Positions 11,621 to 21,869 of a stretch of 64,000 nt of DNA are shown here, piece after piece. This DNA comes from Rhodocyclaceae bacterium. GTDB taxonomy: Bacteria; Pseudomonadota; Gammaproteobacteria; Burkholderiales; Rhodocyclaceae. Numbering within the stretch: the first letter of the stretch is position 1; each line of letters begins with the position of its first letter. The DNA lies in contig JADFDU010000055.1 of NCBI GenBank assembly GCA_018262775.1, positions 43,132 through 107,131 on the forward strand. The letters run 5' to 3'. The position numbers and the translations under genes were made by a program. The notes beneath the pieces were generated by a model. The model was given only the letters and a program-made list of their open reading frames with translations. It was not told the origin of the DNA and ran no database searches.

Positions 11621-12792
11621 ATCAACGCCAGCCCCCGCGCCAGATCGATCTTAAGGTCCGCCACGGATTCGAGGCCGACGGCCACGCGCAGCAGACTTTC
11701 ACGAATGCCCGAGGTGGCACGCGCCTCCGCGCTGATGCGTCCATGCGTTGTACTCGCCGGATGAGTGATGGTGCTCTTGGTATCGCCCAGATTCGCCGTG
11801 ATCGAGATCAGGCGCGTCGCATCAACCACCCGCCACGCCTGCTCGCGGCCGCCCCTCACATCGAAAGAGAGAATGGCGCCACCTGATTTCTGCTGGTGCA
11901 TTGCCAGAGCATGCTGCGGATGCGAGGGTAGCCCGGGGTAATACACCCGTGCAACCTGCGGCTGTGCTTCTAGCCATTGCGCAAGTTCCAGCGCCGCGGC
12001 GGATTGTGCCTCCATGCGGATGTGCAGAGTTTCCAACCCCTTCAGGATCACCCAAGCATTGAACGGAGAGATGGACGGGCCGGCTGTGCGCAGGAATTTG
12101 AACACCTCTTCGGTCAGTTCCTTGCGGCCAACCACTGCCCCGCCCAGCACGCGACCCTGACCGTCAAGGTATTTGGTGGCGGAATGAATCACCAGATCGG
12201 CTCCCAGGTCCAGCGGGCGTTGCAGGGCCGGCGAACAGAAGCAGTTGTCGACCGCCAGCAACGCGCCACCGGCATGCGCGACCCGGGTCAGGGCGGCGAT
12301 ATCGAGCACTTCGGTCAGTGGGTTCGACGGCGTTTCGATGAAAACGAGCTTGGTCTGTGGCCGCAACGCGGCCCGAAACGCCTCCGGCTCGCCCGACTCG
12401 ACAAATGTGGTGTCGATACCGAACTTCGGCAGGACGCCGCCGAACAACTGCTGTGTGGCGCCGAACATTCCACGGGAGGCAACGATATGCTCGCCGGCTC
12501 GCATGAGCGCCATGACGGTCGACAGGATGGCGGCCATGCCGCTCGCCATGGCGATACAGGCCTCGCCGCCTTCCAGCGCCGCCAGTCGCTCCTGCAGCAT
12601 GCTGACGGTGGGATTGGAAAAGCGGCCATAAACAAACCCGGCTTCCTCCCCCGAGAAACGGGCTGCCGCCTGGGCGGCACTGTCGAAAACGAAGCTCGAG
12701 GTCAGGTAAAGCGCCTCGGCATGCTCGTTGAACTGGCTGCGCTGAATGCCCGCGCGCACCGCCAGTGTCTCCAGATCGAATTTCTTGTCCAT
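11617..12792 (-). CDS. metZ: O-succinylhomoserine sulfhydrylase
   Basis: A 391-residue PLP enzyme of the Cys/Met metabolism family that makes homocysteine directly from O-succinylhomoserine and sulfide. The PLP lysine is in SATKYLDGQGRV and the cofactor-phosphate motif in MASGMAA. The start at 12792 gives the usual N-terminus MDKKFDLETLAVRAG; the frame upstream reads back through a terminator and is not plausible coding. It follows cvpA and purF as in many beta- and gammaproteobacteria, but here it has its own promoter, SAM-II aptamer and intrinsic terminator, so expression should fall when S-adenosylmethionine is plentiful. Confidence 0.95.
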   Translation of the reverse strand: MDKKFDLETLAVRAGIQRSQFNEHAEALYLTSSFVFDSAAQAAARFSGEEAGFVYGRFSNPTVSMLQERLAALEGGEACIAMASGMAAILSTVMALMRAGEHIVASRGMFGATQQLFGGVLPKFGIDTTFVESGEPEAFRAALRPQTKLVFIETPSNPLTEVLDIAALTRVAHAGGALLAVDNCFCSPALQRPLDLGADLVIHSATKYLDGQGRVLGGAVVGRKELTEEVFKFLRTAGPSISPFNAWVILKGLETLHIRMEAQSAAALELAQWLEAQPQVARVYYPGLPSHPQHALAMHQQKSGGAILSFDVRGGREQAWRVVDATRLISITANLGDTKSTITHPASTTHGRISAEARATSGIRESLLRVAVGLESVADLKIDLARGLALI

Positions 12793-12808
12793 GATCCAAT
12801 CCCGCAAT

Positions 12809-12841
12809 AAAAAACCCGGCGCAGCTGAGCGACCGGGTTTT
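12809..12841 (-). terminator. Intrinsic terminator between the SAM-II aptamer and metZ
   Basis: In the metZ direction the sequence reads AAAACCCGG, a 13-nt loop, CCGGG and then TTTTTT. CCCGG/CCGGG form the core stem (12815-12819 with 12833-12837) and the A-run and T-run extend it. It ends 17 bp before the metZ ATG and is the expected expression platform of the riboswitch. Confidence 0.8.
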
Positions 12842-12896
12842 CCCTTCGCTTTAGCCGCATTTATTAGGCGCCCGCAAGCTGATATCAAATCGGCGC
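12842..12896 (-). ncRNA. SAM-II (SAM-alpha) riboswitch aptamer upstream of metZ
   Basis: On the minus strand P1 is formed by GCGCC (12896-12892) and GGCGC (12872-12868). The P1 loop contains ATTTG and GCTTGC, and the 3' side reads TAATAAATGCGGCTAAA and then AAGGG, matching the conserved core of SAM-II aptamers that precede metA/metX/metZ genes. GCTT in the loop can pair with AAGC on the 3' side, as a pseudoknot requires. It sits between a TTGACA promoter and an intrinsic terminator. The match is from memory of the family; no covariance model was run. Confidence 0.85.
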
Positions 12897-12903
12897 AATC
12901 CGG

Positions 12904-12928
12904 AAACTACACGGGGTTGTGGCTCCTG

Positions 12929-12932
<4 letters not shown>
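12904..12932 (-). promoter_or_regulatory. Promoter of the metZ riboswitch transcript
   Basis: A perfect -35 TTGACA (12932-12927) overlaps the purF TGA stop and lies 17 bp from TAGTTT (12909-12904). The predicted start near 12897 is one base before the P1 stem of the aptamer, exactly where a riboswitch leader should begin. Confidence 0.6.
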
Positions 12933-14449
<1,517 letters not shown>

Positions 14450-14452
14450 GTC

Positions 14453-14944
14453 TCACCTATAGCGTATGCGCTTCGCCACAGTATCCGGCAACCAAGGCTT
14501 GGCCGCCAGTACTGCGGTTTCCAGCGGCGGCGCCAGCCAGGCCTGCCGCCACCAAGCCTGCTGCGGCAGCACCGTAAGGCCGCCGATCAGCACGCACAAC
14601 CATACCACCAGCCCTCCGCGCGCGACACCGAATATTGCACCGAGAAAACGATCCAGCGGCCCCAGCCCGATCACCCGCAGCAGCTTCGACAGGGCAATGC
14701 GCAGCAAGGCAACCGTCACCAGCACCGTCACGGCAATCACGGCAAAGGCCGCAGCGTACTGCAATGCCGGCTCCTTGAGCCAGTCGCCGAACATCGGCGC
14801 CATGTCCGGCGCCAGGGCGCGCGCCGCCAGGAGCGCTGCTATCCATGCCGCCAGCGCAAGCACTTCGCTGATGAGCCCGCGCCAGACCCCCAGCAGGACC
14901 GATGCGGCAACAATGGCGAGTGCACCGTAATCGAAAACCGTCAC
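14453..14944 (-). CDS. cvpA: CvpA family inner-membrane protein
   Basis: A 163-residue protein with about four transmembrane helices (YGALAIVAASVLLGVWRGL; LALAAWIAALLAARAL; YAAAFAVIAVTVLVTVALL; GLVVWLCVLIGGLTVL). The family is needed for colicin V production and for envelope homeostasis in Enterobacteria; its molecular activity is unsettled. It lies between the SPOR protein and purF as in E. coli and Pseudomonas, so co-transcription with purF is expected. Confidence 0.93.
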   Translation of the reverse strand: MTVFDYGALAIVAASVLLGVWRGLISEVLALAAWIAALLAARALAPDMAPMFGDWLKEPALQYAAAFAVIAVTVLVTVALLRIALSKLLRVIGLGPLDRFLGAIFGVARGGLVVWLCVLIGGLTVLPQQAWWRQAWLAPPLETAVLAAKPWLPDTVAKRIRYR

Positions 14945-14950
14945 TGCCGC

Positions 14951-15619
14951 TTACTTCTGCGCGACGACGCCATCCACGCCGATGCGCTTGATGCGCTCGC
15001 GCGCTGCTTCAGCCGCATCCTTGCTGGAAAAGGGGCCGGCACGCACACGGGTCTTGTTGGCGCCGTCAGTAGAGGGCAACTCTTCGGTATAGAAACTGTA
15101 ACCCTGCTGCTTGAGCTTGGCCGTCAAGTTGCGCACGTTTGCCTGATCGCGGTAGGCGCCGAGTTGCACCACCCATTGCTCACCGCTGCCGGACGCCGGG
15201 CCGGGTTTTGCCTTGGCTTCCACGGGCTTCTTTGCCGGCGGCTTGTCATCGGCCGGAGACGCAGCGCGAGGCTCGGACGACTTGCCCGCCGTAACCACGG
15301 GTTTGACTTCAGCCTTCGCTGAAGCCGCCTTGTCCTGCTGTTCGGTTTTCGCTTCGGGCTTTAGTTCCGCCTTGATTTCAGTACCCGCCTGTGGCAACGG
15401 CGTGGGCGCCGTCCCAGGCTTGACGGGCAGTATGCGGGAGGTGAACGCACCGGCGTCTTGAGCCGGAATGCGAATCTGGATGTCCTGCACCGGTTGCTTG
15501 GGCGCTTGGTCCATGACCATCGGCAGGACAATCGCCGCGAGCATTGCCAGTGCTATGGCACCGACGAGGCGGCGGCGAGCACGTTTCTTCAGCTCAAGTT
15601 GTGCGTCGTTTTCGCTCAT
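14951..15619 (-). CDS. dedD: SPOR-domain membrane protein (DedD-like)
   Basis: A 222-residue single-pass protein: short cytoplasmic N-terminus rich in Lys/Arg, one transmembrane helix (VGAIALAMLAAIVLPMVMD, about 18-36), a long Pro/Ala/Lys linker, and a C-terminal SPOR domain (about 148-222; begins QWVVQLGAYRDQANV). SPOR domains bind denuded glycan strands at the division septum, so a role in cell constriction is likely. It overlaps the 3' end of folC by 26 bases, suggesting translational coupling. Confidence 0.88.
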   Translation of the reverse strand: MSENDAQLELKKRARRRLVGAIALAMLAAIVLPMVMDQAPKQPVQDIQIRIPAQDAGAFTSRILPVKPGTAPTPLPQAGTEIKAELKPEAKTEQQDKAASAKAEVKPVVTAGKSSEPRAASPADDKPPAKKPVEAKAKPGPASGSGEQWVVQLGAYRDQANVRNLTAKLKQQGYSFYTEELPSTDGANKTRVRAGPFSSKDAAEAARERIKRIGVDGVVAQK

Positions 15620-16892
15620 CGTCTATCGTGCGCAGCACATCGGCCACAGTGAGGAAGGAACCGAAGGCAACAATTCTATCATTTTCCCCTGCCTCTTCCC
15701 TTGCTGCACGGTAGGCATTTGCCGGCGAATCGAAGCACGCTTCGACATGCAGGCCGCAGTCCGCCAGTATCCGCGCCAACGCCTCTGCGGTCGCCCCGCG
15801 CGGCCCGGGCAGGCCTGCCACGAACCAGTGGTCGATGCGTCCCCTGACGCGCTCGGCGACCTTCGCGATATCCTTGTCTGCCAGCATGCCGATTACGGCC
15901 CACGTCTCGGGATGGAAAGCCATGCCGCCCAAATTATCCGCCAAGACGCCGGCCGCCTGAGGATTGTGGGCGACATCCAGCACCACGGTCGGCCGACCCG
16001 GCAGAACCTGAAAGCGGCCGGGCAATTCGACTTCGATCAGGCCGCGGCGAACATCCTGCATGGAGACCGGCAATCGATCTACCAGCGCTTCCAATCCGGC
16101 AATGGCCGTGCTGGCGTTCGCCAGCTGGACGGCACCACGCAACGCAGGATAAGCCAATCCCCCTCGTCTGCCGCGCCGTCCCCAATAGGCCCACTGTCCC
16201 CGCTCGGCCGTATAGCCGAAATCTTTACCCATCTCCTGCAGGTCGGCGTCGATGCTTCTGGCGTGGTCAAGCAGGCTGTGGGGGGGCTGGGCATCGCCGA
16301 CGATGGCAGGCCGACCGGGGCGGAATATCCCCGCCTTCTCGAAGCCGATCGCCTCACGTGTTTCGCCAAGGTAGTCCATGTGGTCGAAATCAATCGAGGC
16401 AACAATGGCGCAATCCGCATCAAAGGTATTCACCGCATCCAGTCGCCCGCCCAGCCCTACCTCCATGATGACCACATCGGCGCCGGCCATCGAAAAAGCC
16501 TGCCAGGCAGCCAGGGTACCGAACTCGAAGTAGGTGAGATGCGTGTCTCCGCGCGCCTCTTCCACCCGTGCAAAGGATTCACACAGCTGCACATCGGAGG
16601 CTGGGTCGCCGTCGATGCGCACCCGTTCGTTGTAATCGAGCAGATGCGGAGAGGTGTAGAGGCCGACCCGGTAGCCAGCGCAGTGCAGAATACGCTCGAG
16701 CATGGCACAGATGGATCCCTTGCCATTGGTGCCGCCGACAATGATCACCGGCACGTCTTGCTTAATACCCAGCGTACGCTTGACCCATTGCACGCGTTCC
16801 AGTCCCAGTTCGATGGCCTGCGCGTGCGCACCCTCGATGTACTCGAGCCAGCCTTGCAACGGGGTGTGTCGGGTTGGGGAAATGGATTGCAT
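15594..16892 (-). CDS. folC: Bifunctional folylpolyglutamate synthase / dihydrofolate synthase
   Basis: A 432-residue Mur-ligase-fold enzyme that adds glutamate to dihydropteroate and to folates. The ATP loop GTNGKGSICAMLERIL (about 53-68), the YTSPHL segment and the Mur-ligase central-domain motifs are present, with a C-terminal glutamate-ligase domain. Located downstream of accD and upstream of the SPOR gene, the usual arrangement. A hairpin lies in the 29-bp gap to accD. Confidence 0.96.
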   Translation of the reverse strand: MQSISPTRHTPLQGWLEYIEGAHAQAIELGLERVQWVKRTLGIKQDVPVIIVGGTNGKGSICAMLERILHCAGYRVGLYTSPHLLDYNERVRIDGDPASDVQLCESFARVEEARGDTHLTYFEFGTLAAWQAFSMAGADVVIMEVGLGGRLDAVNTFDADCAIVASIDFDHMDYLGETREAIGFEKAGIFRPGRPAIVGDAQPPHSLLDHARSIDADLQEMGKDFGYTAERGQWAYWGRRGRRGGLAYPALRGAVQLANASTAIAGLEALVDRLPVSMQDVRRGLIEVELPGRFQVLPGRPTVVLDVAHNPQAAGVLADNLGGMAFHPETWAVIGMLADKDIAKVAERVRGRIDHWFVAGLPGPRGATAEALARILADCGLHVEACFDSPANAYRAAREEAGENDRIVAFGSFLTVADVLRTIDDERKRRTT

Positions 16893-16898
16893 TGCCGG

Positions 16899-16916
16899 GG
16901 CAGGCCCAAGCCTGCC
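16899..16916 (-). other. Hairpin in the accD-folC gap
   Basis: GGCAGGC (16899-16905) and GCCTGCC (16910-16916) form a perfect 7-bp stem with a 4-nt loop just past the accD stop. No T-run follows, so it may only attenuate or protect the message. Confidence 0.4.
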
Positions 16917-16921
16917 GGAAA

Positions 16922-17782
16922 TCAGACTGCCGGGATTCTCTGCAGCAAGGACAGCAACGACGCCAGCTTGTCGCGCATTTCACGCCGATCGACAATCATG
17001 TCGATGGCGCCCTTCTCCAGCAGGAACTCGGCGCGCTGGAAGCCGTCCGGCAGTTTCTCGCGCACCGTCTGTTCGATGACACGCGGGCCGGCAAAGCCGA
17101 TCAGTGCGCCCGGCTCGGCCATGACTACATCGCCGACGAAGGCAAAGCTGGCCGAGACGCCTCCCATGGTCGGATCGGTAAGGATGGAAATGAAGGGCAG
17201 CCGGTTGGCCGAGAGCTGGGTGATGGCTGCCGTGGTCTTGGCCATCTGCATAAGGGAAAACAAGCCCTCTTGCATGCGAGCGCCTCCAGTGGCAGTGACG
17301 CAAACGAACGGCATCTGCTGCTCGATAGCCACTCGCACACCGCGCACGAAGCGCTCACCGACCACCGAGCCCATCGAACCACCCATGAAATCGAACTCGA
17401 ACGCCGCGATGACCACCGGCAGCGTCTTGATGGCACCCTGCATCACCACCAGAGCATCGCCCTCTCCCGTATCGTCCGCCGCGGCATTGAGCCGCTCCGG
17501 ATAGCGTTTGCTATCCTTGAACTTGAGCGGGTCGACCGGCAGGACTTCGGCACCGATTTCGAAGCGACCTTCCGGGTCGAGCAGTAGGTCGAGTCGGGCA
17601 CGGGCATCGAGGCGGTGATGATGGGCGCACTTCGGGCAGACATTGAGGTTTTTCTCGAGATCCGAGATGTACAGCGTAGCTTCGCATTTCGGGCATTTGC
17701 ACCAGAGGCCCTCTGGAATCGACTTCTTGACGCCCTCAGCACGCTTGATCTTGGGAGGGAGCAGTTTCTGCAGCCAACTCAT
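16922..17782 (-). CDS. accD: Acetyl-CoA carboxylase, carboxyltransferase beta subunit
   Basis: A 286-residue subunit that, with AccA, transfers CO2 from carboxybiotin to acetyl-CoA, the first step of fatty-acid synthesis. The N-terminal zinc ribbon has two CxxC pairs (CPKCEATLY and CPKCAHH); the rest is the crotonase-like carboxyltransferase core, with the Gly-rich segment [11 protein letters not shown]. The start overlaps the trpA stop (ATGA), so it is translationally coupled to the trp genes. Confidence 0.97.
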   Translation of the reverse strand: MSWLQKLLPPKIKRAEGVKKSIPEGLWCKCPKCEATLYISDLEKNLNVCPKCAHHHRLDARARLDLLLDPEGRFEIGAEVLPVDPLKFKDSKRYPERLNAAADDTGEGDALVVMQGAIKTLPVVIAAFEFDFMGGSMGSVVGERFVRGVRVAIEQQMPFVCVTATGGARMQEGLFSLMQMAKTTAAITQLSANRLPFISILTDPTMGGVSASFAFVGDVVMAEPGALIGFAGPRVIEQTVREKLPDGFQRAEFLLEKGAIDMIVDRREMRDKLASLLSLLQRIPAV

Positions 17783-18603
17783 CGCACCACCTCGTGGGGC
17801 ACAACCGACTCATCCATGGCATTGCGGATGTCGCGGAGAAAATTCGAGACATTGGCGGCGACTTTCTCACGCGGACTGTTTTCGATCTCTTCGATGATAC
17901 GACTGCCAATGACTACGGCATCGGCCACCGTCGCTATGCGTCTCGCGCTCTCGGCATCACGTATGCCGAAGCCCACGCCCACCGGCATACCAACCTTTTG
18001 CCGGATGACAGGGATGCGCCGCGCCACCTCGTCCAGGTCAAGATGCCCGGCCCCGGTCACGCCTTTCAGCGACACGTAGTAGATATAGCCGCTGCCGACC
18101 GCGGCCACCTGGTCGAAACGCCCATCCGTCGAAGTCGGCGCCAGCAGGAAGATGGGATCAATGCCGACCGTCTTGAGCTTGGACACGAACTCGCCGCATT
18201 CTTCCGGTGGGTAGTCCACCACCAGCACACCATCGACCCCGGCCTGCTTTGCCTCGGCGGCAAAGGCGCCCGCCCCCATCGCCTCGATCGGATTCGCATA
18301 GCCCATCAGCACCACCGGCGTAGAAGCATCGCCGGCGCGGAACTCGCGCACGATGGCCATCACCTGACGCAAAGACATACCGTGCTTGAGCGCACGTTCC
18401 GACGCGCGCTGGATGGTAGGCCCGTCGGCCATGGGATCGGAGAAGGGTACACCCAACTCGATGATGTCCGCGCCGCCCGCCACCAGGGCACGCATCAAGG
18501 GCAGGGTCATTGCCGGATCGGGATAACCAGCGGTAATGAAGGGGATCAGCGCCTTGCGTCCTTGGCCTGTAAGTTTCTCGAAAGTGCCCTTGATGCGTGA
18601 CAT
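17779..18603 (-). CDS. trpA: Tryptophan synthase alpha chain
   Basis: A 274-residue TIM-barrel enzyme that splits indole-3-glycerol phosphate to indole, which tunnels to TrpB. Active-site segments [26 protein letters not shown] (with the catalytic Glu) and the phosphate-binding [10 protein letters not shown] are present. The ATG at 18603 shares one base with the trpB stop (TGATG); a longer frame reading back to 19155 is antisense-like overlap with trpB and is rejected. Confidence 0.97.
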   Translation of the reverse strand: MSRIKGTFEKLTGQGRKALIPFITAGYPDPAMTLPLMRALVAGGADIIELGVPFSDPMADGPTIQRASERALKHGMSLRQVMAIVREFRAGDASTPVVLMGYANPIEAMGAGAFAAEAKQAGVDGVLVVDYPPEECGEFVSKLKTVGIDPIFLLAPTSTDGRFDQVAAVGSGYIYYVSLKGVTGAGHLDLDEVARRIPVIRQKVGMPVGVGFGIRDAESARRIATVADAVVIGSRIIEEIENSPREKVAANVSNFLRDIRNAMDESVVPHEVVR

Positions 18604-19814
18604 CAGAATTCGATCCCTGATTTTTCGGCAACCGTATGCATGTCCTTGTCGCCGCGGCCGGAAAGATTGACCAGCAAAAGCTTGTCCTTCGGCAACGTCG
18701 GCGCCAACTGCGCGGCATAGGCCAGCGCATGCGCCGATTCCAGTGCCGGAATGATGCCCTCGTAGCGACACAGTGCGTGGAAAGCGGCCAAGGCTTCGTC
18801 GTCGGTCACCGCAACGTAGTCGGCACGGTGGCTGTCCTTCAGCCAGGCATGCTCCGGGCCGACGCCAGGATAATCGAGGCCAGCTGATATCGAGTGCGTC
18901 TCGCTGATCTGGCCGTCCTCGTCCTGCAACAGGTAGGTGCGGTTGCCATGCAGCACGCCGGGTCTGCCGGCGATAAGCGAAGCGGAATGATGACCGCTTT
19001 CGAGTCCGAAACCGGCCGCCTCGACGCCCACCAGTTTCACCGTCTCGTCCGGAATGTAGTCGAAGAAAATGCCCATGGCGTTGGAGCCGCCGCCGACGCA
19101 GGCGATCACATAGTCCGGCTGGCGCCCGGCTAGTTCCGGCATCTGCGCGCGACATTCTTCACCGATGACCGCCTGGAAGTCGCGCACCATCATCGGGTAG
19201 GGATGCGGGCCGGCCACCGTACCGATGATGTAGAAGGTGTCGCCGACATGGGTCACCCAGTCGCGCATGGCCTCGTTGAGGGCGTCCTTCAGGGTCTTCG
19301 AGCCGGACTTCACCGGCACCACGCTGGCGCCCAGCAGTTTCATGCGATAGACGTTGGCAGCCTGGCGCTTGACGTCCTCACTACCCATGTAGACCATGCA
19401 TTCCATACCGTAGCGGGCGGCCACCGTGGCCGTGGCCACGCCGTGCTGTCCCGCGCCGGTTTCAGCGATAACGCGCGGCTTGCCCATGCGCCGCGCGAGC
19501 ATCGCCTGGCCGATGCAGTTGTTCACCTTGTGCGCGCCGGTGTGATTCAGGTCCTCGCGCTTGAGGTAGATCTGCGCCCCGCCGAGCAGTTCCGACCAGC
19601 GCCTGGCATGGTAGATCGGGCTGGGGCGGCCGACGTAATGCTTCAGTTCGTACTCAAACTCGGCCTTGAAGGCGGGGTCCGCCTTGGCCACGGCATAGGC
19701 CGCACGCAGTTCGTCGAGCGCCTCGATCAGCGTCTCGGCAACGAAAGTGCCGCCGTAGGGGCCGAAGTGGCCGCGCGCGTCAGGCAGACTGTAGGGCAAT
19801 TCCAGCTTCCCCAT
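18603..19814 (-). CDS. trpB: Tryptophan synthase beta chain
   Basis: A 403-residue PLP enzyme joining indole and serine to tryptophan. The PLP lysine is in [14 protein letters not shown], the phosphate-binding loop is [10 protein letters not shown], and the C-terminal serine-containing segment [12 protein letters not shown] is complete. It overlaps the trpF 3' end by 35 bases, indicating tight coupling of trpF-trpB-trpA-accD. Confidence 0.98.
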   Translation of the reverse strand: MGKLELPYSLPDARGHFGPYGGTFVAETLIEALDELRAAYAVAKADPAFKAEFEYELKHYVGRPSPIYHARRWSELLGGAQIYLKREDLNHTGAHKVNNCIGQAMLARRMGKPRVIAETGAGQHGVATATVAARYGMECMVYMGSEDVKRQAANVYRMKLLGASVVPVKSGSKTLKDALNEAMRDWVTHVGDTFYIIGTVAGPHPYPMMVRDFQAVIGEECRAQMPELAGRQPDYVIACVGGGSNAMGIFFDYIPDETVKLVGVEAAGFGLESGHHSASLIAGRPGVLHGNRTYLLQDEDGQISETHSISAGLDYPGVGPEHAWLKDSHRADYVAVTDDEALAAFHALCRYEGIIPALESAHALAYAAQLAPTLPKDKLLLVNLSGRGDKDMHTVAEKSGIEF

Positions 19815-20424
19815 CTCTCACTCCTGAAATGAACGCCGCGATTTTCGCCGCGTCCTTGATTCCCTTGGCGGCTTCCACGCCGCTGCTAACATCCACCGCC
19901 CACGGCCGAACGGCACCCACCGCCCCCGCCACATTGCCGGCATCCAGACCGCCGGAGAGGATAAGCGGCTTGGGCAGACCAGGCGGAATCAACGACCAGT
20001 CGAATGTCCTGCCGCCGCCGCCAAAACCCTCGGTATAGGCATCGAGCAGCAGGCCCAGTGCGGAGGGATATGATGCGGCGTATTTTAGCAAATCGAGCCC
20101 CGGCCTTACCCGCGCCGCCTTTATGTAAGGAGCATGGAAGGAGCAACAGAAGGACTCCTCCTCGTCACCATGGAATTGCAGCAACTGGATCGGCACTGCT
20201 TCCATGACGCGCCGCACCGCGAGCTTCGATTCGTTCACGAACAAACCGACGAGCGTCACGAAGGGCGGCACGCTGCGCACGATTTCCCAAGCCTGTTCGA
20301 TGCTGACATGGCGCGGACTGGCCGCGTAGAAAACCAGGCCGAGGGCGTCTGCACCGAGTTCGACCGCGGCGTGTGCGTCCTCAGGGCGAGTAATACCGCA
20401 GATCTTGATGCGGGTTCTATGCAA
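19780..20424 (-). CDS. trpF: Phosphoribosylanthranilate isomerase
   Basis: A TIM-barrel enzyme of about 214 residues converting phosphoribosylanthranilate to CdRP. The N-terminal strand [15 protein letters not shown] contains the catalytic Cys; [11 protein letters not shown] is the phosphate site. A TTG at 20424, 8 bases inside the truA end, places the start right before the conserved strand. An ATG at 20466 would add 14 residues lacking family similarity and overlap truA by 50 bases. Neither has a good Shine-Dalgarno, so the start is uncertain; the stop is sure. Confidence 0.9.
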   Translation of the reverse strand: MHRTRIKICGITRPEDAHAAVELGADALGLVFYAASPRHVSIEQAWEIVRSVPPFVTLVGLFVNESKLAVRRVMEAVPIQLLQFHGDEEESFCCSFHAPYIKAARVRPGLDLLKYAASYPSALGLLLDAYTEGFGGGGRTFDWSLIPPGLPKPLILSGGLDAGNVAGAVGAVRPWAVDVSSGVEAAKGIKDAAKIAAFISGVRDGEAGIALQSA

Positions 20425-21220
20425 GCTGGAGGCCGAGCAGATCGAAAGGCGCGATGATACGGCCATTCATGGGCAACTGCCAGTGCGTTTCATACTCGAC
20501 GCCTGACAGATACAAACCAGACGGAGAAAAGGTCGGCGCTGCCAGGCGACGGTCCCGGCCGTCGATCAGTTCGCCAATCCAGTCCGGCGGATGGGCGCCC
20601 TTGCCGACATAGACCAAGGCGCCCACCAAATTGCGCACCATGTGATGCAAAAAGGCGCTAGCACAGAAGTCGAAAGTAATGATATCACCCTGACGCGACA
20701 CCTCAGCCCGATGCAGCCTCTTCACGGGAGACTTGGCCTGGCATGCGGCAGCACGAAACGCAGAGAAATCTTTCTCCCCCACGAGGAAAGCTGCGCCAGT
20801 GCGCATGGCCTCGGTGTCGAGCGGTAGGTGGAACCAGCCGACCATGCCATGCAGCAGCGCTGGGCGCACCGCATGGTTGAGGAGGGCATAGCGATAGCTG
20901 CGTGAGCGCGCGGAAAAACGCGCATGGAAATCATCCGCCACCGTGCGCGACCAGCGCACAGCGATGCTATCCGGCAGATGCGCATTCACGCCGCGTACCC
21001 AGGCGTTTTCTGGTCTGCACACAGGTGAATCGAAATGCACCACCTGTGCCGTCGCATGCACTCCGGTATCGGTGCGGCCGGCGCATACAACCCGCACCGG
21101 TGCACCGGCGACTTTCGCCAAAGCCTTCTCCAGCACATCCTGAACGGTATTGCCCGCAGGCTGTGTCTGCCAGCCGACAAACGGCGTGCCATCGTATTCC
21201 AGGCCAAGCGCAATTCTCAC
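20417..21220 (-). CDS. truA: tRNA pseudouridine(38-40) synthase
   Basis: A 267-residue enzyme that modifies the anticodon stem-loop of several tRNAs. The catalytic aspartate is in GRTDTGVHA; the fold begins [21 protein letters not shown] at 21220 is selected: it overlaps the upstream stop (GTGA) and follows GGAG, and it starts exactly at the conserved N-terminus, unlike an upstream ATG at 21250. It lies between the EcfT-like gene and trpF, part of the conserved fimV-truA-trpF order. Confidence 0.95.
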   Translation of the reverse strand: MRIALGLEYDGTPFVGWQTQPAGNTVQDVLEKALAKVAGAPVRVVCAGRTDTGVHATAQVVHFDSPVCRPENAWVRGVNAHLPDSIAVRWSRTVADDFHARFSARSRSYRYALLNHAVRPALLHGMVGWFHLPLDTEAMRTGAAFLVGEKDFSAFRAAACQAKSPVKRLHRAEVSRQGDIITFDFCASAFLHHMVRNLVGALVYVGKGAHPPDWIGELIDGRDRRLAAPTFSPSGLYLSGVEYETHWQLPMNGRIIAPFDLLGLQLA

Positions 21221-21825
21221 GGCATGGCTCCAAGGAAGGCAAGAATGCACAAAATCAGTCCCACCAGTACGGCGTAGTCAATCAGTGCGAGTCGGGCCTG
21301 GCGCAGATGGATCGGTCCCACGGCATGCTGGTCGTCACTACTCCCCAGCCACTCCCGCCAATGCCTGCTCGGTCCGGAATGCTCGGCGTATTGCATCACC
21401 AGCATCAGTCGCACGGCTACGCGGCCGCGATCCAATCCCAACCAGGCCAGGGGTAGTATCAGCCCATGAAGCCCGGCCACCAGACCTTCCACTCCGGTCG
21501 TTTGCAGCAGCACGGCCAGCGTCGCCAATACGAAGATTAGCCGCAACAAATGTGCGACGCCAAGCCGCAGCCCTTCCACCGTCGGGCCATAGCTGCCCAG
21601 CGCCGGCAGGAGGTAGACGCCTGGCGTGACCAGCGCGAAGAGCAGGACGAGCGAAGCAATCAGCCAGCGCGTGCGCCAGAGCAATGCTCCCAGGCGCTGC
21701 GGTGCAAGCCAGGCGCCTGCAGTCACTGCGACGGCACAGGCCAGCGATGAGCCAAGGGGGAGGAATCCCTGGACGAGTGCAACTGCCACGCCCCAGGCGA
21801 TAAGACGAACAGTTGGATGCAACAT
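21217..21825 (-). CDS. CbiQ/EcfT-like transmembrane protein, orphan
   Basis: A 202-residue integral membrane protein with several hydrophobic helices (about 5-55, 60-85 and 100-125) and a hydrophilic segment with arginines before a final C-terminal helix (ALIDYAVLVGLILCILAFLG). The layout resembles the T component of energy-coupling-factor transporters (CbiQ/EcfT). No S component or ECF ATPase is near, so it may use modules encoded elsewhere or have another role. The start at 21825 comes just after the fimV terminator; its stop overlaps the truA GTG. Family call is by resemblance only. Confidence 0.6.
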   Translation of the reverse strand: MLHPTVRLIAWGVAVALVQGFLPLGSSLACAVAVTAGAWLAPQRLGALLWRTRWLIASLVLLFALVTPGVYLLPALGSYGPTVEGLRLGVAHLLRLIFVLATLAVLLQTTGVEGLVAGLHGLILPLAWLGLDRGRVAVRLMLVMQYAEHSGPSRHWREWLGSSDDQHAVGPIHLRQARLALIDYAVLVGLILCILAFLGAMP

Positions 21826-21839
21826 CGGACGGTGGAAAA

Positions 21840-21862
21840 GACGGGGGCATTGCGCCCCCGTC
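21840..21862 (-). terminator. Intrinsic terminator after fimV
   Basis: In the fimV direction GACGGGGGC (21862-21854), a 5-nt loop and GCCCCCGTC (21848-21840) form a perfect 9-bp stem followed at once by TTTT. It lies 8 bp past the fimV stop and would separate fimV from the EcfT-truA-trp genes. Confidence 0.7.
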
Positions 21863-21869
21863 AGGGAAA

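Noticed and set aside
15468..17504. 678-codon plus-strand frame opposite folC and accD
   Set aside because: Composition is that of reverse-complemented coding sequence; folC and accD on the other strand are complete and well supported.
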